A DNA stretch of 64,000 nucleotides from Deltaproteobacteria bacterium (GTDB lineage: Bacteria > Myxococcota > Myxococcia > Myxococcales > Anaeromyxobacteraceae): NCBI GenBank assembly GCA_016214955.1, contig JACRMN010000023.1:429300-493299 (forward strand), in the 5' to 3' direction. The notes beneath the pieces were generated by a model. That model ran no database searches. It was not told where the DNA came from and saw nothing but the letters and a program-made list of their open reading frames with translations. The position numbers and the translations under genes are program-made. Of this stretch, positions 35,529 to 44,139 are shown piece by piece. Numbering within the stretch: the stretch's first letter is position 1; every line of letters begins with the position of its first letter.

Positions 35529-36195
35529 GGAGCCAGTCCGCGGGGGTGGTGAAGCGGAGCCCGGAAGCGGCGGCCCGCGCGGCCAGCACCTCGAGCACCG
35601 GCGCCACGTGGGGGTGCACGTCGTGGAGGAGCAGGATGTCGCCGGCCGCGAACGAGGTGGCCTGGAAGTAGGCGCGGATGGGCTCGACCGCGCCGCTGGC
35701 GAAGTCCTTGGGGTCGCGGTTCCAGAGCACCACCGCCTGGCGCAGCCCCCAGAGCCCGAGGAGCTTCCCGGCGGTGAGCTTGCCGTGCGGCGGCCGGTAG
35801 AGCCGCGGGGCCCGGCCGGTGATCCGCTCCAGCAGCTCGGCGGTGCGGCGCGCCTCCTCCACCGCCGTCCGCGCCGAGGTCAGGTGCGGGGCGCCGTGGC
35901 TGTAGGAGTGGTGGCCCAGCTCGTGGCCCTCGGCGGCGATGCGGGCCACCAGCTCCGGGTGCGCGGCGGCGCGCTCGCCGACGACGAAGAAGGTGGCGCG
36001 GAGCCCGAGCGCCCGGAGCCGGTCCAGCACCGCGGGCGTGTGCTCCGGGTGGGGCCCGTCGTCGAAGGTCACGGCCAGGGCCGAGCAGCCCGGCGGGCCG
36101 CTGGTCATGAAGAGGCGGCGAGGCAGGGCGCTCCCCATGGCTCGCCGCACCACCTGGCGCAGGGGCGACGGCCGGGCCGCGGTCTCGGGTCGCAT
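35521..36195 (-). CDS. Polysaccharide deacetylase (NodB domain)
   Basis: 224 residues from ATG 36195. All five NodB motifs can be seen: TFDDGPHPEHTP, GHHSYSHGAPHL, RPPHGKLT, WNRDPKDF and ILLLHDVHP. This is the classical length for a single NodB domain. No clear signal peptide, so it may work on lipid-linked or nucleotide-linked intermediates. It is promoter-proximal in the minus-strand run 36195-29933. A longer frame to 36303 was rejected because the added residues are low complexity. Confidence 0.87.
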   Translation of the reverse strand: MRPETAARPSPLRQVVRRAMGSALPRRLFMTSGPPGCSALAVTFDDGPHPEHTPAVLDRLRALGLRATFFVVGERAAAHPELVARIAAEGHELGHHSYSHGAPHLTSARTAVEEARRTAELLERITGRAPRLYRPPHGKLTAGKLLGLWGLRQAVVLWNRDPKDFASGAVEPIRAYFQATSFAAGDILLLHDVHPHVAPVLEVLAARAAASGLRFTTPADWLHG

Positions 36196-36293
36196 GGCGG
36201 GCGATTGTGGCACAACTCCGCGCGGGGCGAGCCTCCGGCCCCCGGGCCCCGCGTCCCCATCCCACGCGGCGTGCGCGCCCCGGACACCTCGAC

Positions 36294-36299
36294 TAGACT
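36294..36299 (+). promoter_or_regulatory. Candidate -10 box (TAGACT) before the barrel gene
   Basis: TAGACT ends only 9 bases before GTG 36309, so a transcript starting at normal distance would have almost no leader. No clear -35 is present. Confidence 0.3.
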
Positions 36300-36308
36300 C
36301 CACGCGCC

Positions 36309-37580
36309 GTGTTCCAGCCCACCCTCCGCCTCCCTCGCCGGGCCGCCGCGCCCGCTGTCGCTCTCGGCGCGCTGCTCGCCGCCGCCACGGCCCGGGCCGA
36401 GCTGATCGCCGACTTCGAGGCCGCCGTCCGCGCCGGCCACATGCGCTCCGCTCCCTCGGACACCAGCACCAGCCACGTCGAGGGGCAGCCGTCCCTCACC
36501 CTGCACTTCGGCTCGCCGCGGCTGGTGTGGCGGGCGCGCTACCTCTTCAACGGCGCCTACACCTTCCAGGGCGACGGCTCGAACGCCTACGCCAACCTGC
36601 TGGAGCTCAACCTGGCCGCCCAGCCCACCGGGCGCAGCACCTTGACCTTCGCGGCCAGCGCCAGCCAGGGCAGCACCTTCTTCCGCCTCAGCCAGCGCGC
36701 CGTCGACGCGGCCCGCCCCGAGCTGCGCCCGGCCGGCGACCTGTCGCGCGTCGGGGCCACGGCGCTCCAGGCATTCTCCTGGGAGGCGGCCCCGGGCCTC
36801 GCCCTGGGGCAGATGCTGAGCTTCGCCCTGGACGCCCCGCAGGATGCGCTGTCGCGCGCCAACCGGCAGGGCACCCTCTCCCTCTCCGCCGACCGGGTCT
36901 ACCCCAGGGACTCCTTCGGCGCCCTGTACACGGCGCGCCTGGCCCAGCTTCACCCGGCGCTGGCCACCGACGGGAGCACCGTGCGGACGCTTTCCAACTC
37001 GCTGCAGGCCAGCTGGAACCGGGACCTGGACCAGCAGTGGAACGGGCAGATCACCGCCGGCTTCGAGCACGTCGCCGGGCGGGACCAGAGCTCGCTGCAC
37101 CCCGTCGCCAGCCTGACGATGCGCTACCTGGCGGGCGTCTGGACCGGCGCGGCCCTCCTGCGCCACGGCGCCTCGGCCAACCTCGAGGAGGGAACCATGT
37201 CGCTCACCGACGAGGTGGTGCTCCGCGCCTCGCGCATCTTCGAGTTCCTGCCCCAGGGCAACCTCAGCGCATCGGCGGGCTACCTGCGCTCGGGCCCGCT
37301 GCGGGCGGCGGGCGCCGCCGCCGGCACGGGGACGGCCATCTCCGGGGACCTGGGGCTCACCTGGACCCTGTGGGGCCCGCTGCAGGCCTCGATGCGCTAC
37401 ACGCTCTCCTACCAGCCGGCGCGGGGCACGTCCGACGCCATCACCACCCACATCCTGCTGGGCGGCGTCTCCTACCGCTACTCCACCGGGGAGCACACCC
37501 CCACGCCCGTCCCCACGCTGGGCGGCCGCGTCGACGGCGGCGACGCGGTGCGCTTCCCGGGCGAGGCTCGCCCGCAGTGA
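36309..37580 (+). CDS. Probable outer-membrane beta-barrel protein
   Basis: 423 residues from GTG 36309, with a signal peptide ending around AAATARAE (residue ~31). No alpha-helical membrane segment follows. Instead there is repeated alternation of hydrophobic and polar residues in strands, e.g. RSTLTFAASASQ, SLQASWNRDLDQQ, ASMRYTLSYQPARG, separated by short Gly/Asn/Asp turns, the pattern of an outer-membrane barrel. In Myxococcus polysaccharide pathways a barrel protein partners with a short OPX protein; with such an OPX at 29330, this is the best candidate. It could instead be an unrelated porin-like protein. Confidence 0.6.
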   Translation: MFQPTLRLPRRAAAPAVALGALLAAATARAELIADFEAAVRAGHMRSAPSDTSTSHVEGQPSLTLHFGSPRLVWRARYLFNGAYTFQGDGSNAYANLLELNLAAQPTGRSTLTFAASASQGSTFFRLSQRAVDAARPELRPAGDLSRVGATALQAFSWEAAPGLALGQMLSFALDAPQDALSRANRQGTLSLSADRVYPRDSFGALYTARLAQLHPALATDGSTVRTLSNSLQASWNRDLDQQWNGQITAGFEHVAGRDQSSLHPVASLTMRYLAGVWTGAALLRHGASANLEEGTMSLTDEVVLRASRIFEFLPQGNLSASAGYLRSGPLRAAGAAAGTGTAISGDLGLTWTLWGPLQASMRYTLSYQPARGTSDAITTHILLGGVSYRYSTGEHTPTPVPTLGGRVDGGDAVRFPGEARPQ

Positions 37581-37631
37581 GCGCGCTCGGCGCGCTTCTC
37601 GGTCCCGGCCCTTTCCCGTAGAGTGCCGCGC

Positions 37632-38555
37632 ATGGATTGGCGCCTGAAGGGCGTGGCACAGGGGATCCTGTCGCGGGTACCGGGGGGCGTGCGCGTCAAC
37701 GACCTCCTGCAGCGCACGCTGGGTGAGCGGGGGAACCCGACCGCGCACGTCGACTCCAAGTTCCGCGAGGACTGGCTGGTGCACGTCGCCAACCTGGCCA
37801 GCCTCGGCTTCCCGCTAACGAACCGTCACGTGCTCGAGGTGGGCACCGGCTGGCTGCCGGTGATGCCCCTGGCGTTCGCTCTCGCCGGCGTCGATCGCTG
37901 CACCACCGTCGACCTGAGCCGGCACCTGCGCCCCCGCGGCGTGACCCTGGCACTGGCGCACCTCGAGCGGCACCTGGAGGAGATCGCGCGGGTCAGCGGC
38001 CGGGACCGCCGGGAGGTGGCCGACCGCTGGCAGGCGTGGCGCCGCGAGCCCGACGGCGAGGCGGTGCTCCGCGCGGCCAGGGTCGACTACCGCGCCCCCG
38101 CCGACGCCACCGCCACCGGGCTGCCGTCCGCCAGCGTCGACCTGGTCTTCTCCAACAGCGTCCTGGAGCACATGCCGGCCGCGGCGATCGACGCCCTGAT
38201 GCGGGAGAGCGCCCGGGTGCTCACGGCCGACGGCCTGGCCCTGCACAGCGTGAACTGCGGCGACCACTACGCCTACTTCGACCGCTCCATCACCCCCATC
38301 CACTACCTGCGCTTCGGGGAGCGGGCCTGGGCGAGGTGGAACAACGACCTGCTCTACCAGAACCGGTTGCGGCCCGAGGACTTCCTGGCCTCGGCCCGCC
38401 GGGCCGGCCTGGAGATCCTCCTCGACACCCACCGGCCGCGGCCCGACCTGCTGGCGCGGCTCCCCGAGCTTCCCATCGCCCCCGAGTTCCGGCACTACCC
38501 GCCGGACCAGCTCTGCGCCACCTCGGTCGACTTCGCCGCCCGGCGCTCCCGCTGA
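37632..38555 (+). CDS. SAM-dependent methyltransferase
   Basis: 307 residues from ATG 37632 (MDWRLKGVAQG). Class I Rossmann features: HVLEVGTGWLPVMPLAFALAG (SAM-binding glycine loop), TTVDLS as the acidic end of strand 2, and LVFSNSVLEHMP as post-motif III. It could methylate a sugar hydroxyl or carboxyl in the polymer. It is convergent with the DUF4091 gene, with only one base between the two stop codons. GTG 37623 in frame is an alternative start. Confidence 0.8.
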   Translation: MDWRLKGVAQGILSRVPGGVRVNDLLQRTLGERGNPTAHVDSKFREDWLVHVANLASLGFPLTNRHVLEVGTGWLPVMPLAFALAGVDRCTTVDLSRHLRPRGVTLALAHLERHLEEIARVSGRDRREVADRWQAWRREPDGEAVLRAARVDYRAPADATATGLPSASVDLVFSNSVLEHMPAAAIDALMRESARVLTADGLALHSVNCGDHYAYFDRSITPIHYLRFGERAWARWNNDLLYQNRLRPEDFLASARRAGLEILLDTHRPRPDLLARLPELPIAPEFRHYPPDQLCATSVDFAARRSR

Positions 38556-38556
38556 C

Positions 38557-40368
38557 CTACGGGCCGATGGCGGCCGCCAGCTCGCGCCGCGCCGCATGCC
38601 AGACGCGGGGGTCGCGCTCCCACGGCCCGCGCGGCCCCAGCTCGCCGGCAGTCCCGGCCTCGTGCAGGGCCCGCGGCACCAGCCGGCGGGCCACGGCGTC
38701 GGCCTGCGCTCCGGCGCCGGCCTGCGCGGCAAGCCAGAGGTACTCGTAGTCCTGCATCCCGCGCCGCACCTGCTTCAGGCGCATCGAGGCGACCACGCCC
38801 CGGATGCCCACGTAGCTCCCCGGGTAGAGGAGCACGCCCTGGCTGTTGGTCTGCCACGACTGGTTGAGGGGATTCTCCCAGATCTCCCGCTTGCCGCCGG
38901 CCCACGGCACCTGGGCGCGGTCGAGCCGGAAGTAGGTCCACTCGGTCATGTTGTAGAGGTAGAGGTGGTCGAGCCGGTAGCGCCAGGCGATCCAGGGCCA
39001 GGTGGTGAGCGCCAGGCCGTCGTCGTCGAGGGCCTCCCCTCCCTGGAAGGGCTCGCCCCCCTGATAGAACCCCACGGTGTCGCCCGCGGCCTGGCGCCCG
39101 CGCAGCACCTCCGGGTCCAGGTAGTCGCCGGCCACGTCCCACTGGGTCACCAGGCCGGCGAAGGCCTTGGCCAGCGCTCCGGGATCGCGTCCGAACTCCT
39201 TGTAGAAGGCCACCGAGGTGCGGATGCGGGGATCGCCGGCCCGCAGCGCGGCCAGCGCCTTGCGCACGCCGGGGAACTGGTCGGGGCCGGGCTCGTCGGC
39301 CGCGTAGACGAAGGCGTCGCCGAGGCGCCAGCCCTTCTCGTCCCAGTGCCGGGCCACCTGGCGCGCCGCGGCCTCGAGCAGCGCGGCGTCGACGCGGGCG
39401 GCGTCGGCGGCGTAGCGGCGTCCGGGCCAGCCGCAGTGCAGGTTGATGGGGAGCGAGAAGACGTTGAGCGGCACCCCGTCGGCGAAGGCGCTGCCGTCGA
39501 GGTAGCGGCCGAAGCGGCGGTCGAAGGCGGTCCAGTCGATGGCCAGGCTCGGCCCGGTGCCGCGGGTCGGCAGCGGGAGGTCGTGGTAGTGCGTGGTCGG
39601 CGCCAGCCGGTGCTGCTCCCAGACCAGGCGGTAGAGATCGGCCTCCAGCTCCAGCCAGCCCGGGCTCTCCGGGGCGAGCCCCAGCGCCTGAGGCAGCGTC
39701 TCCCAGTCGCTGTATCCGGTGCGCCAGCGCAGGTGGCGCTCCCGGGGGAGGGCGAAGCCGTACACCTCGAGCCGCACCTCGAGGCTGGCCAGGGTTCGCT
39801 CGCCGGCAGACACCTCCACCCGGCCCCGGTAGCGGCCCGGCCTGGCGTCGCGCGGGATGGCGCAGTCGACCCAGATCCCCTGCGCGCGCCCGGGCGCGAC
39901 CGCCACCGGGAGGCCCCAGCGCGGCGTGGCGGCCGGGATCAGCGCGTCGGGGTACTCGCCGGGGCCCGCGCTCCCCGCCGGCGAGGTGGTCGGCAGCGTG
40001 ACCTTCAGGGTCCACTCGCGGAAGACCGCCAGCCGGTCGGCGGGGATCTCGCCCCCGCCCTCCCCTTCCCGCCGCAGCCCCGAGACCCGGAGCTGCACCC
40101 CTTCCAGCGGCTCCCGCCCCGCCCGCACCACCACCTGGAAGGCCACCGTCTCGCCGCGCGCACCCTGCAGCGTGATGGCCTCGCCGTTCCAGGCCGGGTT
40201 GGCGTCGAGGTAGCCCGGCAGGTCCACGAGGCTCATCAGCCTGCCGTCGGCCCCCATCTTCACCGCGTCGTCGAGGACCAAGACGCGCGGACCGGCCGGG
40301 GAGCGGCAGGCGGTCCCGGCCAGCGCCAGGAGGAGCACGACAGCGTTGCGCAGGCAGCTCGGAATCAC
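38557..40368 (-). CDS. DUF4091-type glycoside-hydrolase-like lipoprotein
   Basis: 603 residues. Lipoprotein signal LALAGTACRS (Cys21). An N-terminal beta-rich domain (to ~210) is followed by a barrel-like domain with HYHDLPLP, FVYAADEPGPDQF (Asp-Glu pair typical of DUF4091), TQWDVAGDY and YLYNMTEWTYF, ending with MRLKQVRRGMQDYEYLWLA, a hallmark of DUF4091 proteins. These are thought to be glycoside hydrolases, but the substrate is unknown. It is extracytoplasmic and therefore likely acts on the exported polymer. Confidence 0.75.
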   Translation of the reverse strand: MIPSCLRNAVVLLLALAGTACRSPAGPRVLVLDDAVKMGADGRLMSLVDLPGYLDANPAWNGEAITLQGARGETVAFQVVVRAGREPLEGVQLRVSGLRREGEGGGEIPADRLAVFREWTLKVTLPTTSPAGSAGPGEYPDALIPAATPRWGLPVAVAPGRAQGIWVDCAIPRDARPGRYRGRVEVSAGERTLASLEVRLEVYGFALPRERHLRWRTGYSDWETLPQALGLAPESPGWLELEADLYRLVWEQHRLAPTTHYHDLPLPTRGTGPSLAIDWTAFDRRFGRYLDGSAFADGVPLNVFSLPINLHCGWPGRRYAADAARVDAALLEAAARQVARHWDEKGWRLGDAFVYAADEPGPDQFPGVRKALAALRAGDPRIRTSVAFYKEFGRDPGALAKAFAGLVTQWDVAGDYLDPEVLRGRQAAGDTVGFYQGGEPFQGGEALDDDGLALTTWPWIAWRYRLDHLYLYNMTEWTYFRLDRAQVPWAGGKREIWENPLNQSWQTNSQGVLLYPGSYVGIRGVVASMRLKQVRRGMQDYEYLWLAAQAGAGAQADAVARRLVPRALHEAGTAGELGPRGPWERDPRVWHAARRELAAAIGP

Positions 40369-40387
40369 GGGACCGTCCGTTCGGTGT

Positions 40388-40393
40388 TATACC
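40388..40393 (+). promoter_or_regulatory. Candidate extended -10 (TGTTATACC) before the oxidoreductase gene
   Basis: TATACC preceded by TGT, in the 68-base divergent gap between the DUF4091 gene and the oxidoreductase. It is the only AT-rich patch there. A GGGGAG ribosome-binding site follows just before ATG 40437. Confidence 0.35.
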
Positions 40394-40436
40394 ATCCGGC
40401 CGCGCGGCGCCCGCCGCGCGTGGACCGGGGGGAGCG

Positions 40437-41522
40437 ATGCCGTTTCGGGTAGCCATCGTCGGGTGCGGGCAGATCGCCGACGGCCACGTCGAGCAGCTGC
40501 AGAAGCTCGACGCCGTGGAGGTGGTGGCGGTCTGCGACCGGGAGTCGCTCATGGCCGAGCAGCTCGCTCGCCGCTACCGGGTGCCTGCCTTCTACGACGA
40601 CTTCGAGGCGATGCTGGCGAAGGAGCGGCTCGACGCCGTCCACATCACCACCCCGCCGCAGTCGCACCGCGCCCTGGCCTCCCTGGCCATGGAGCGCGGC
40701 TGCCACGTCTACGTGGAGAAGCCCTTCGCGCCCACCGGGGCCGAGACCCGGGCCATCGTCGAGCAGGCGGAGCGGCTGGGGCGCAAGCTCACCATCGGTT
40801 ACACCTACGCCCTCGATCCGCCGGCCCTGGACCTCCTGGCAGCGGTGGAGCGCGGGCTCATCGGCGACCCGCTCCACGTCGAGAGCCACTACGGCTACGA
40901 TCTCTCCGGGAGCTACGGCACCGCCATCTTCGGCAACGCCCGCCACTGGGTCCACGACCTCCCCGGCGGGCTCATCCAGAACAACGTCGACCACCTGCTC
41001 AACAAGCTCCTCCCCTTCATCGCCGACGAGCGCCCGGCCATCCACGCCATGGGCTGGGTGGCGCGGCCCCAGCGGTTCGGGGACCGGCGCGATCGCGCCC
41101 ACGACGAGCTGCGGGTGATGATGCGCGGCGAGAAGGTCTCGGCCTACGCCACCTTCTCGGCCCACCTGCGGCCGGCCCACCACTCGGTCCGCGTCTTCGG
41201 GAGCCAGGGCACCATCCACGCCGACTTCGTCAGCCGCCTGGTGACCCTGCAGCGGCCGGGCTCGCTGCCGAGCGCCATCGGCAGGCTGGCGCTCGGCGTC
41301 TCGCAGACCCTGGAGGTGATGCGGGCCACCGGGCGCAACGCCTTGCGCTTCGCCCGCGCCGAGTTCCAGTTCTTCGCCGGGATGGAGCGGCTCATGGCGC
41401 TCTTCTACGAGAGCATCGCCCGGGACACCCCTCCCCCCATCCCCCACCGCGACATCCTCCGCCTCGCCGCCTGGATCGACGAGATCGTGGCGCAGCTCGA
41501 CGCCGCCCGGGACAACCCGTGA
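40437..41522 (+). CDS. Gfo/Idh/MocA-family oxidoreductase
   Basis: 361 residues. FRVAIVGCGQIADGHVEQL is the NAD(P)-binding loop; VHITTPPQSHRALA and YVEKPFAPTGAE hold the conserved EKP, whose Lys lies at the active site. The C-terminal half is the Gfo-type beta-sheet dimer domain. It most likely oxidises or epimerises a sugar nucleotide. It overlaps the following epimerase by 4 bases (GTGA). The pair corresponds domain for domain to the fused 673-residue protein at 8774-10795. Confidence 0.85.
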   Translation: MPFRVAIVGCGQIADGHVEQLQKLDAVEVVAVCDRESLMAEQLARRYRVPAFYDDFEAMLAKERLDAVHITTPPQSHRALASLAMERGCHVYVEKPFAPTGAETRAIVEQAERLGRKLTIGYTYALDPPALDLLAAVERGLIGDPLHVESHYGYDLSGSYGTAIFGNARHWVHDLPGGLIQNNVDHLLNKLLPFIADERPAIHAMGWVARPQRFGDRRDRAHDELRVMMRGEKVSAYATFSAHLRPAHHSVRVFGSQGTIHADFVSRLVTLQRPGSLPSAIGRLALGVSQTLEVMRATGRNALRFARAEFQFFAGMERLMALFYESIARDTPPPIPHRDILRLAAWIDEIVAQLDAARDNP

Positions 41523-42538
41523 AGGTCCTGGTCACCGGCTCCAACGGCTTCCTGGGGGCCACGCTCGTCCGCCGCCTCTGCGAGCGCGGGGAGACGTACG
41601 TCCGGTGCCTGCACCGGCCCGGCAGCAACCTGCGGCGTCTTGCCGCCGTGCAGGCCGATCACCCCGGCGCCGAGCTCGACCACTGCGTGGGCAACCTCAC
41701 CTCGCCGGAGGATTGCGCCCGGGCCATCGACGGCGTGGACCTCGTCTACCACGGCGCGGCCGCCCTGACCGGCGCCGCCGCCGACATGTTCCTCAACACG
41801 GTCGTGGCCTCCAAGAACCTCCTGGAGGCGGTCCGCCGCTCTCCACGACCAGCACGGATCGTGCAAGTCAGCTCCTTCGGCGTCTACGGGATGGCCGGCG
41901 TCGAGGAGGGCTCGGTGGTCACCGAGGACACCCCGCTCGAGCCCCACCCGGAGCTGCGCGACCTGTACTCGCAGGCGAAGCTGCGGCAGGAGCAGCTCTT
42001 CTGGGAGTACCGGGAGCGCCACCAGCTCCCCATCGCGGTCGTCCGGCCGGGCGTGGTGTACGGACCCTCCGGCCCGGCCATGTCCAACCGCGTGGGCCTC
42101 CGGCTCTTCGGTCTGTTCTTGCACCTCGGCCGGCGCAACCTGCTCCCGCTCACCTACGTGGACAACTGCGCCGACGCCCTCGTCGACGTGGCCCGGAGCC
42201 CCGAGTCGACCGGTCAGGTCTACAACGTGGTCGACGACGACCTCCCGACGGCCCGGGCCTATCTCGACGCGTATCGCCGCGAGGTCGAGCGGCTCCGGGT
42301 CGTATCCCTCCCCCTCTTCGCCACGCTCCTTCTCTCCCGGCTGGTGGCGTGGTACCACGCGCACTCGCGCGGCCAGCTTCCGGCCATCTTCACGCCGTAC
42401 AAGACCAACAGCATGTGGAGGTCGTTCCGCTACGACAACAGCCGCCTGAAGTCCTTGGGCTGGCGCCCTCGGGTCTCGACCGCGGAAGGCATGCGGCGGA
42501 CCTTCGAAGCCCTCCGGGCGGCGGCCGCCGCCCGCTGA
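41519..42538 (+). CDS. NAD-dependent epimerase/dehydratase
   Basis: 339 residues from GTG 41519. VTGSNGFLGATLVRRL is the Rossmann glycine loop; VQVSSFGVYG and YSQAKLRQEQL (Tyr-x3-Lys) form the extended short-chain dehydrogenase active site; RPGVVYGPSGPA follows. A sugar-nucleotide modifying enzyme. The start overlaps the oxidoreductase stop, so the two are coupled. The C-terminus (about 255-340) extends past the fused version's epimerase domain with a basic, partly hydrophobic stretch (SLPLFATLLLSRLVAWYHAH), perhaps a membrane association helix. Confidence 0.83.
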   Translation: MKVLVTGSNGFLGATLVRRLCERGETYVRCLHRPGSNLRRLAAVQADHPGAELDHCVGNLTSPEDCARAIDGVDLVYHGAAALTGAAADMFLNTVVASKNLLEAVRRSPRPARIVQVSSFGVYGMAGVEEGSVVTEDTPLEPHPELRDLYSQAKLRQEQLFWEYRERHQLPIAVVRPGVVYGPSGPAMSNRVGLRLFGLFLHLGRRNLLPLTYVDNCADALVDVARSPESTGQVYNVVDDDLPTARAYLDAYRREVERLRVVSLPLFATLLLSRLVAWYHAHSRGQLPAIFTPYKTNSMWRSFRYDNSRLKSLGWRPRVSTAEGMRRTFEALRAAAAAR

Positions 42539-42829
42539 TCCCGTCGCCTCGACGAGGTACCCACGGCGCCTGTCCCGCGGTCGCGGGAGGCGCGGCCCCT
42601 GCCCCTGGATCGCGGGGCCGGGAGCCGCGTCACACCGCGTTCGGCGGCGGCTCTGTCCGTACGAGACGGAAACTCCAGCGGGTGTGGCACCGCGTCCCGG
42701 GTCTGCGCGACTGGCACATGACGGTGCAGCGTCACAAATAGAGAATACCGCGGCCATGGTAGCGACGCCGCGACGCCCTTCGAAGATCATCCGCATCACA
42801 CGAAGCCGTCGAGCCGTGCGGGGGAAGAC
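42539..42829 (+). promoter_or_regulatory. Leader region of the sugar-phosphate transferase gene
   Basis: 291 bases without a convincing gene. An AT-rich pocket, cacaaatagagaatacc at 42733-42749, is the likely promoter core, and GGGGAAG just before ATG 42830 is the ribosome-binding site. Short frames here show no coding features. Confidence 0.4.
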
Positions 42830-43951
42830 ATGTCGAGCATCTCGGTGGAAGAGCATCTGGGGGTCACCAAGCTGAGGCGGGCCGCCTGGATTGTCTGGGA
42901 CATGGCCGCGTCGGCGTGCGGACTCTACGCAGCCACCGTGGTCGTGCTCGGCAGCGAGGCACCCGAGTCCGTGGGCGGCACCTTCCTGGCCCTGGTTCCG
43001 GCCCTCGTCATCCTGCGGCTCGGCTCCTCCTACGGCGCCCAGATTCACCGCTGGAACACCCGGGCTCCTCGCTTCCTCGACGCCGCCCGCCTGCTCCTCG
43101 TGGCCGGGGTCTCCACGGCCATCCTGGCGGTGGTGTACCGCGGCGTGGCCCCCTCGCTCTACCTGCTCGAGACCTTCTTCAGCGCCACCCTGATGGCGGC
43201 GCCGCGGTTCGCGCCGACGCTGGCCGAGGAGTTCGACCGCGCCCGGCTGCCCGAGGTCCACGCGCGCTTCGTCACCGCCGAGCGGCCCCGCCGGCTGCTC
43301 AACGTGGTGGTCGCCGCGGCCGGGCTGGTGCTGACGCTCCCGGCGTGGGTCCTCATCGCCATCGCCGTCAAGCTCACCTCCCGCGGCCCCATCTTCTACA
43401 AGCAGGAGCGCATCGGCCTCGACCTCCGCGGCAGCGGCGGCGCCCGGCCGGCCGATCCCCGCCGCAAGGTCGACCTGGGCGGCCGCCCCTTCATGATGAT
43501 CAAGTTCCGCACCATGTGCGTCGACGCCGAGGCGGGCACGGGCGCGGTGTGGTCCTCGGGCAAGGCCGACCCGCGCGTCACTCCCATCGGCAAGTTCCTG
43601 CGCCACTACCGGCTCGACGAACTGCCCCAGCTGCTCAACGTGATCCGGGGCGACATGAACGTCGTCGGCCCGCGGCCGGAGCGCGCCACCATCTTCGCCG
43701 ACATGCGGGCCAAGATCCCCGACTACCCGGTCCGGCAGCGGGCTCGCCCGGGCATCACCGGCTACGCCCAGATCAACCTCGAGGCCGATCTGACGGTCGA
43801 GGACGTGGCCGACAAGGTGAAGTACGACATCGTCTACGTGAAGCGGCAGAGCGTCTGGATGGACTTCTGCATCATGGCCAAGACGCTCCCGGTGATGCTC
43901 TTCCGCGACAAGATGCTGGCCCGCGCCGAGCGCCAGCCGGTCCACCAGTAG
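42830..43951 (+). CDS. Undecaprenyl-phosphate sugar-phosphate transferase (WbaP/ExoY family)
   Basis: 373 residues. Four N-terminal helices (about 18-135), then directly the re-entrant helix LNVVVAAAGLVLTLPAWVLIAIAVKL and the catalytic domain: IFYKQERIGLDLRG, FMMIKFRTMCVDAEA, LRHYRLDELPQLLNVIRGDM and VGPRPERA. It starts repeat-unit synthesis by moving a sugar phosphate to undecaprenyl phosphate. Typical WbaP-type proteins (about 460-480) have a soluble nucleotide-binding-like domain between the helices and the catalytic part; here only ~30 residues remain, so it is a shortened form. It is the only initiating enzyme seen in the locus. Confidence 0.88.
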   Translation: MSSISVEEHLGVTKLRRAAWIVWDMAASACGLYAATVVVLGSEAPESVGGTFLALVPALVILRLGSSYGAQIHRWNTRAPRFLDAARLLLVAGVSTAILAVVYRGVAPSLYLLETFFSATLMAAPRFAPTLAEEFDRARLPEVHARFVTAERPRRLLNVVVAAAGLVLTLPAWVLIAIAVKLTSRGPIFYKQERIGLDLRGSGGARPADPRRKVDLGGRPFMMIKFRTMCVDAEAGTGAVWSSGKADPRVTPIGKFLRHYRLDELPQLLNVIRGDMNVVGPRPERATIFADMRAKIPDYPVRQRARPGITGYAQINLEADLTVEDVADKVKYDIVYVKRQSVWMDFCIMAKTLPVMLFRDKMLARAERQPVHQ

Positions 43952-44057
43952 CCGCCTCGCAGCGCCGCATCACGGCGGCCACCCCGCGGTCGATCCGCGA
44001 GGTGGCCGCTCTCGCGTCCGGGTCGAAATGTACGCCCCCGCCCTACCGCAGTGCCGG

Positions 44058-44091
44058 TGTCGCATTGCGGGCCTCGTGGCGCAGTGCGACA
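44058..44091. promoter_or_regulatory. 12-base-pair stem-loop upstream of the pectate-lyase-like gene
   Basis: TGTCGCATTGCG and CGCAGTGCGACA are inverted repeats with one G-T mismatch around a 10-base loop. It ends 48 bases before ATG 44140. It could be an operator for a dimeric regulator, the terminator of the transferase gene, or an RNA leader hairpin. Confidence 0.4.
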
Positions 44092-44139
44092 TTGGCGTCC
44101 CGTGCGGACGGGACAGCAGCCGCACCAGGCGGGTGGACC

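Noticed and set aside
32229..35552. Open frame of 1107 codons on the plus strand over the heparinase-like and TuaH-like genes
   Set aside because: It mirrors real minus-strand genes and is rich in Arg/Gly/Ala/His without any domain; GC-rich codons keep the opposite frame open.
40437..42538. A single fused oxidoreductase-epimerase gene disrupted by frameshift
   Set aside because: The GTGA overlap of stop and start is a normal coupling arrangement, and both halves are intact; the fused form exists separately at 8774-10795.
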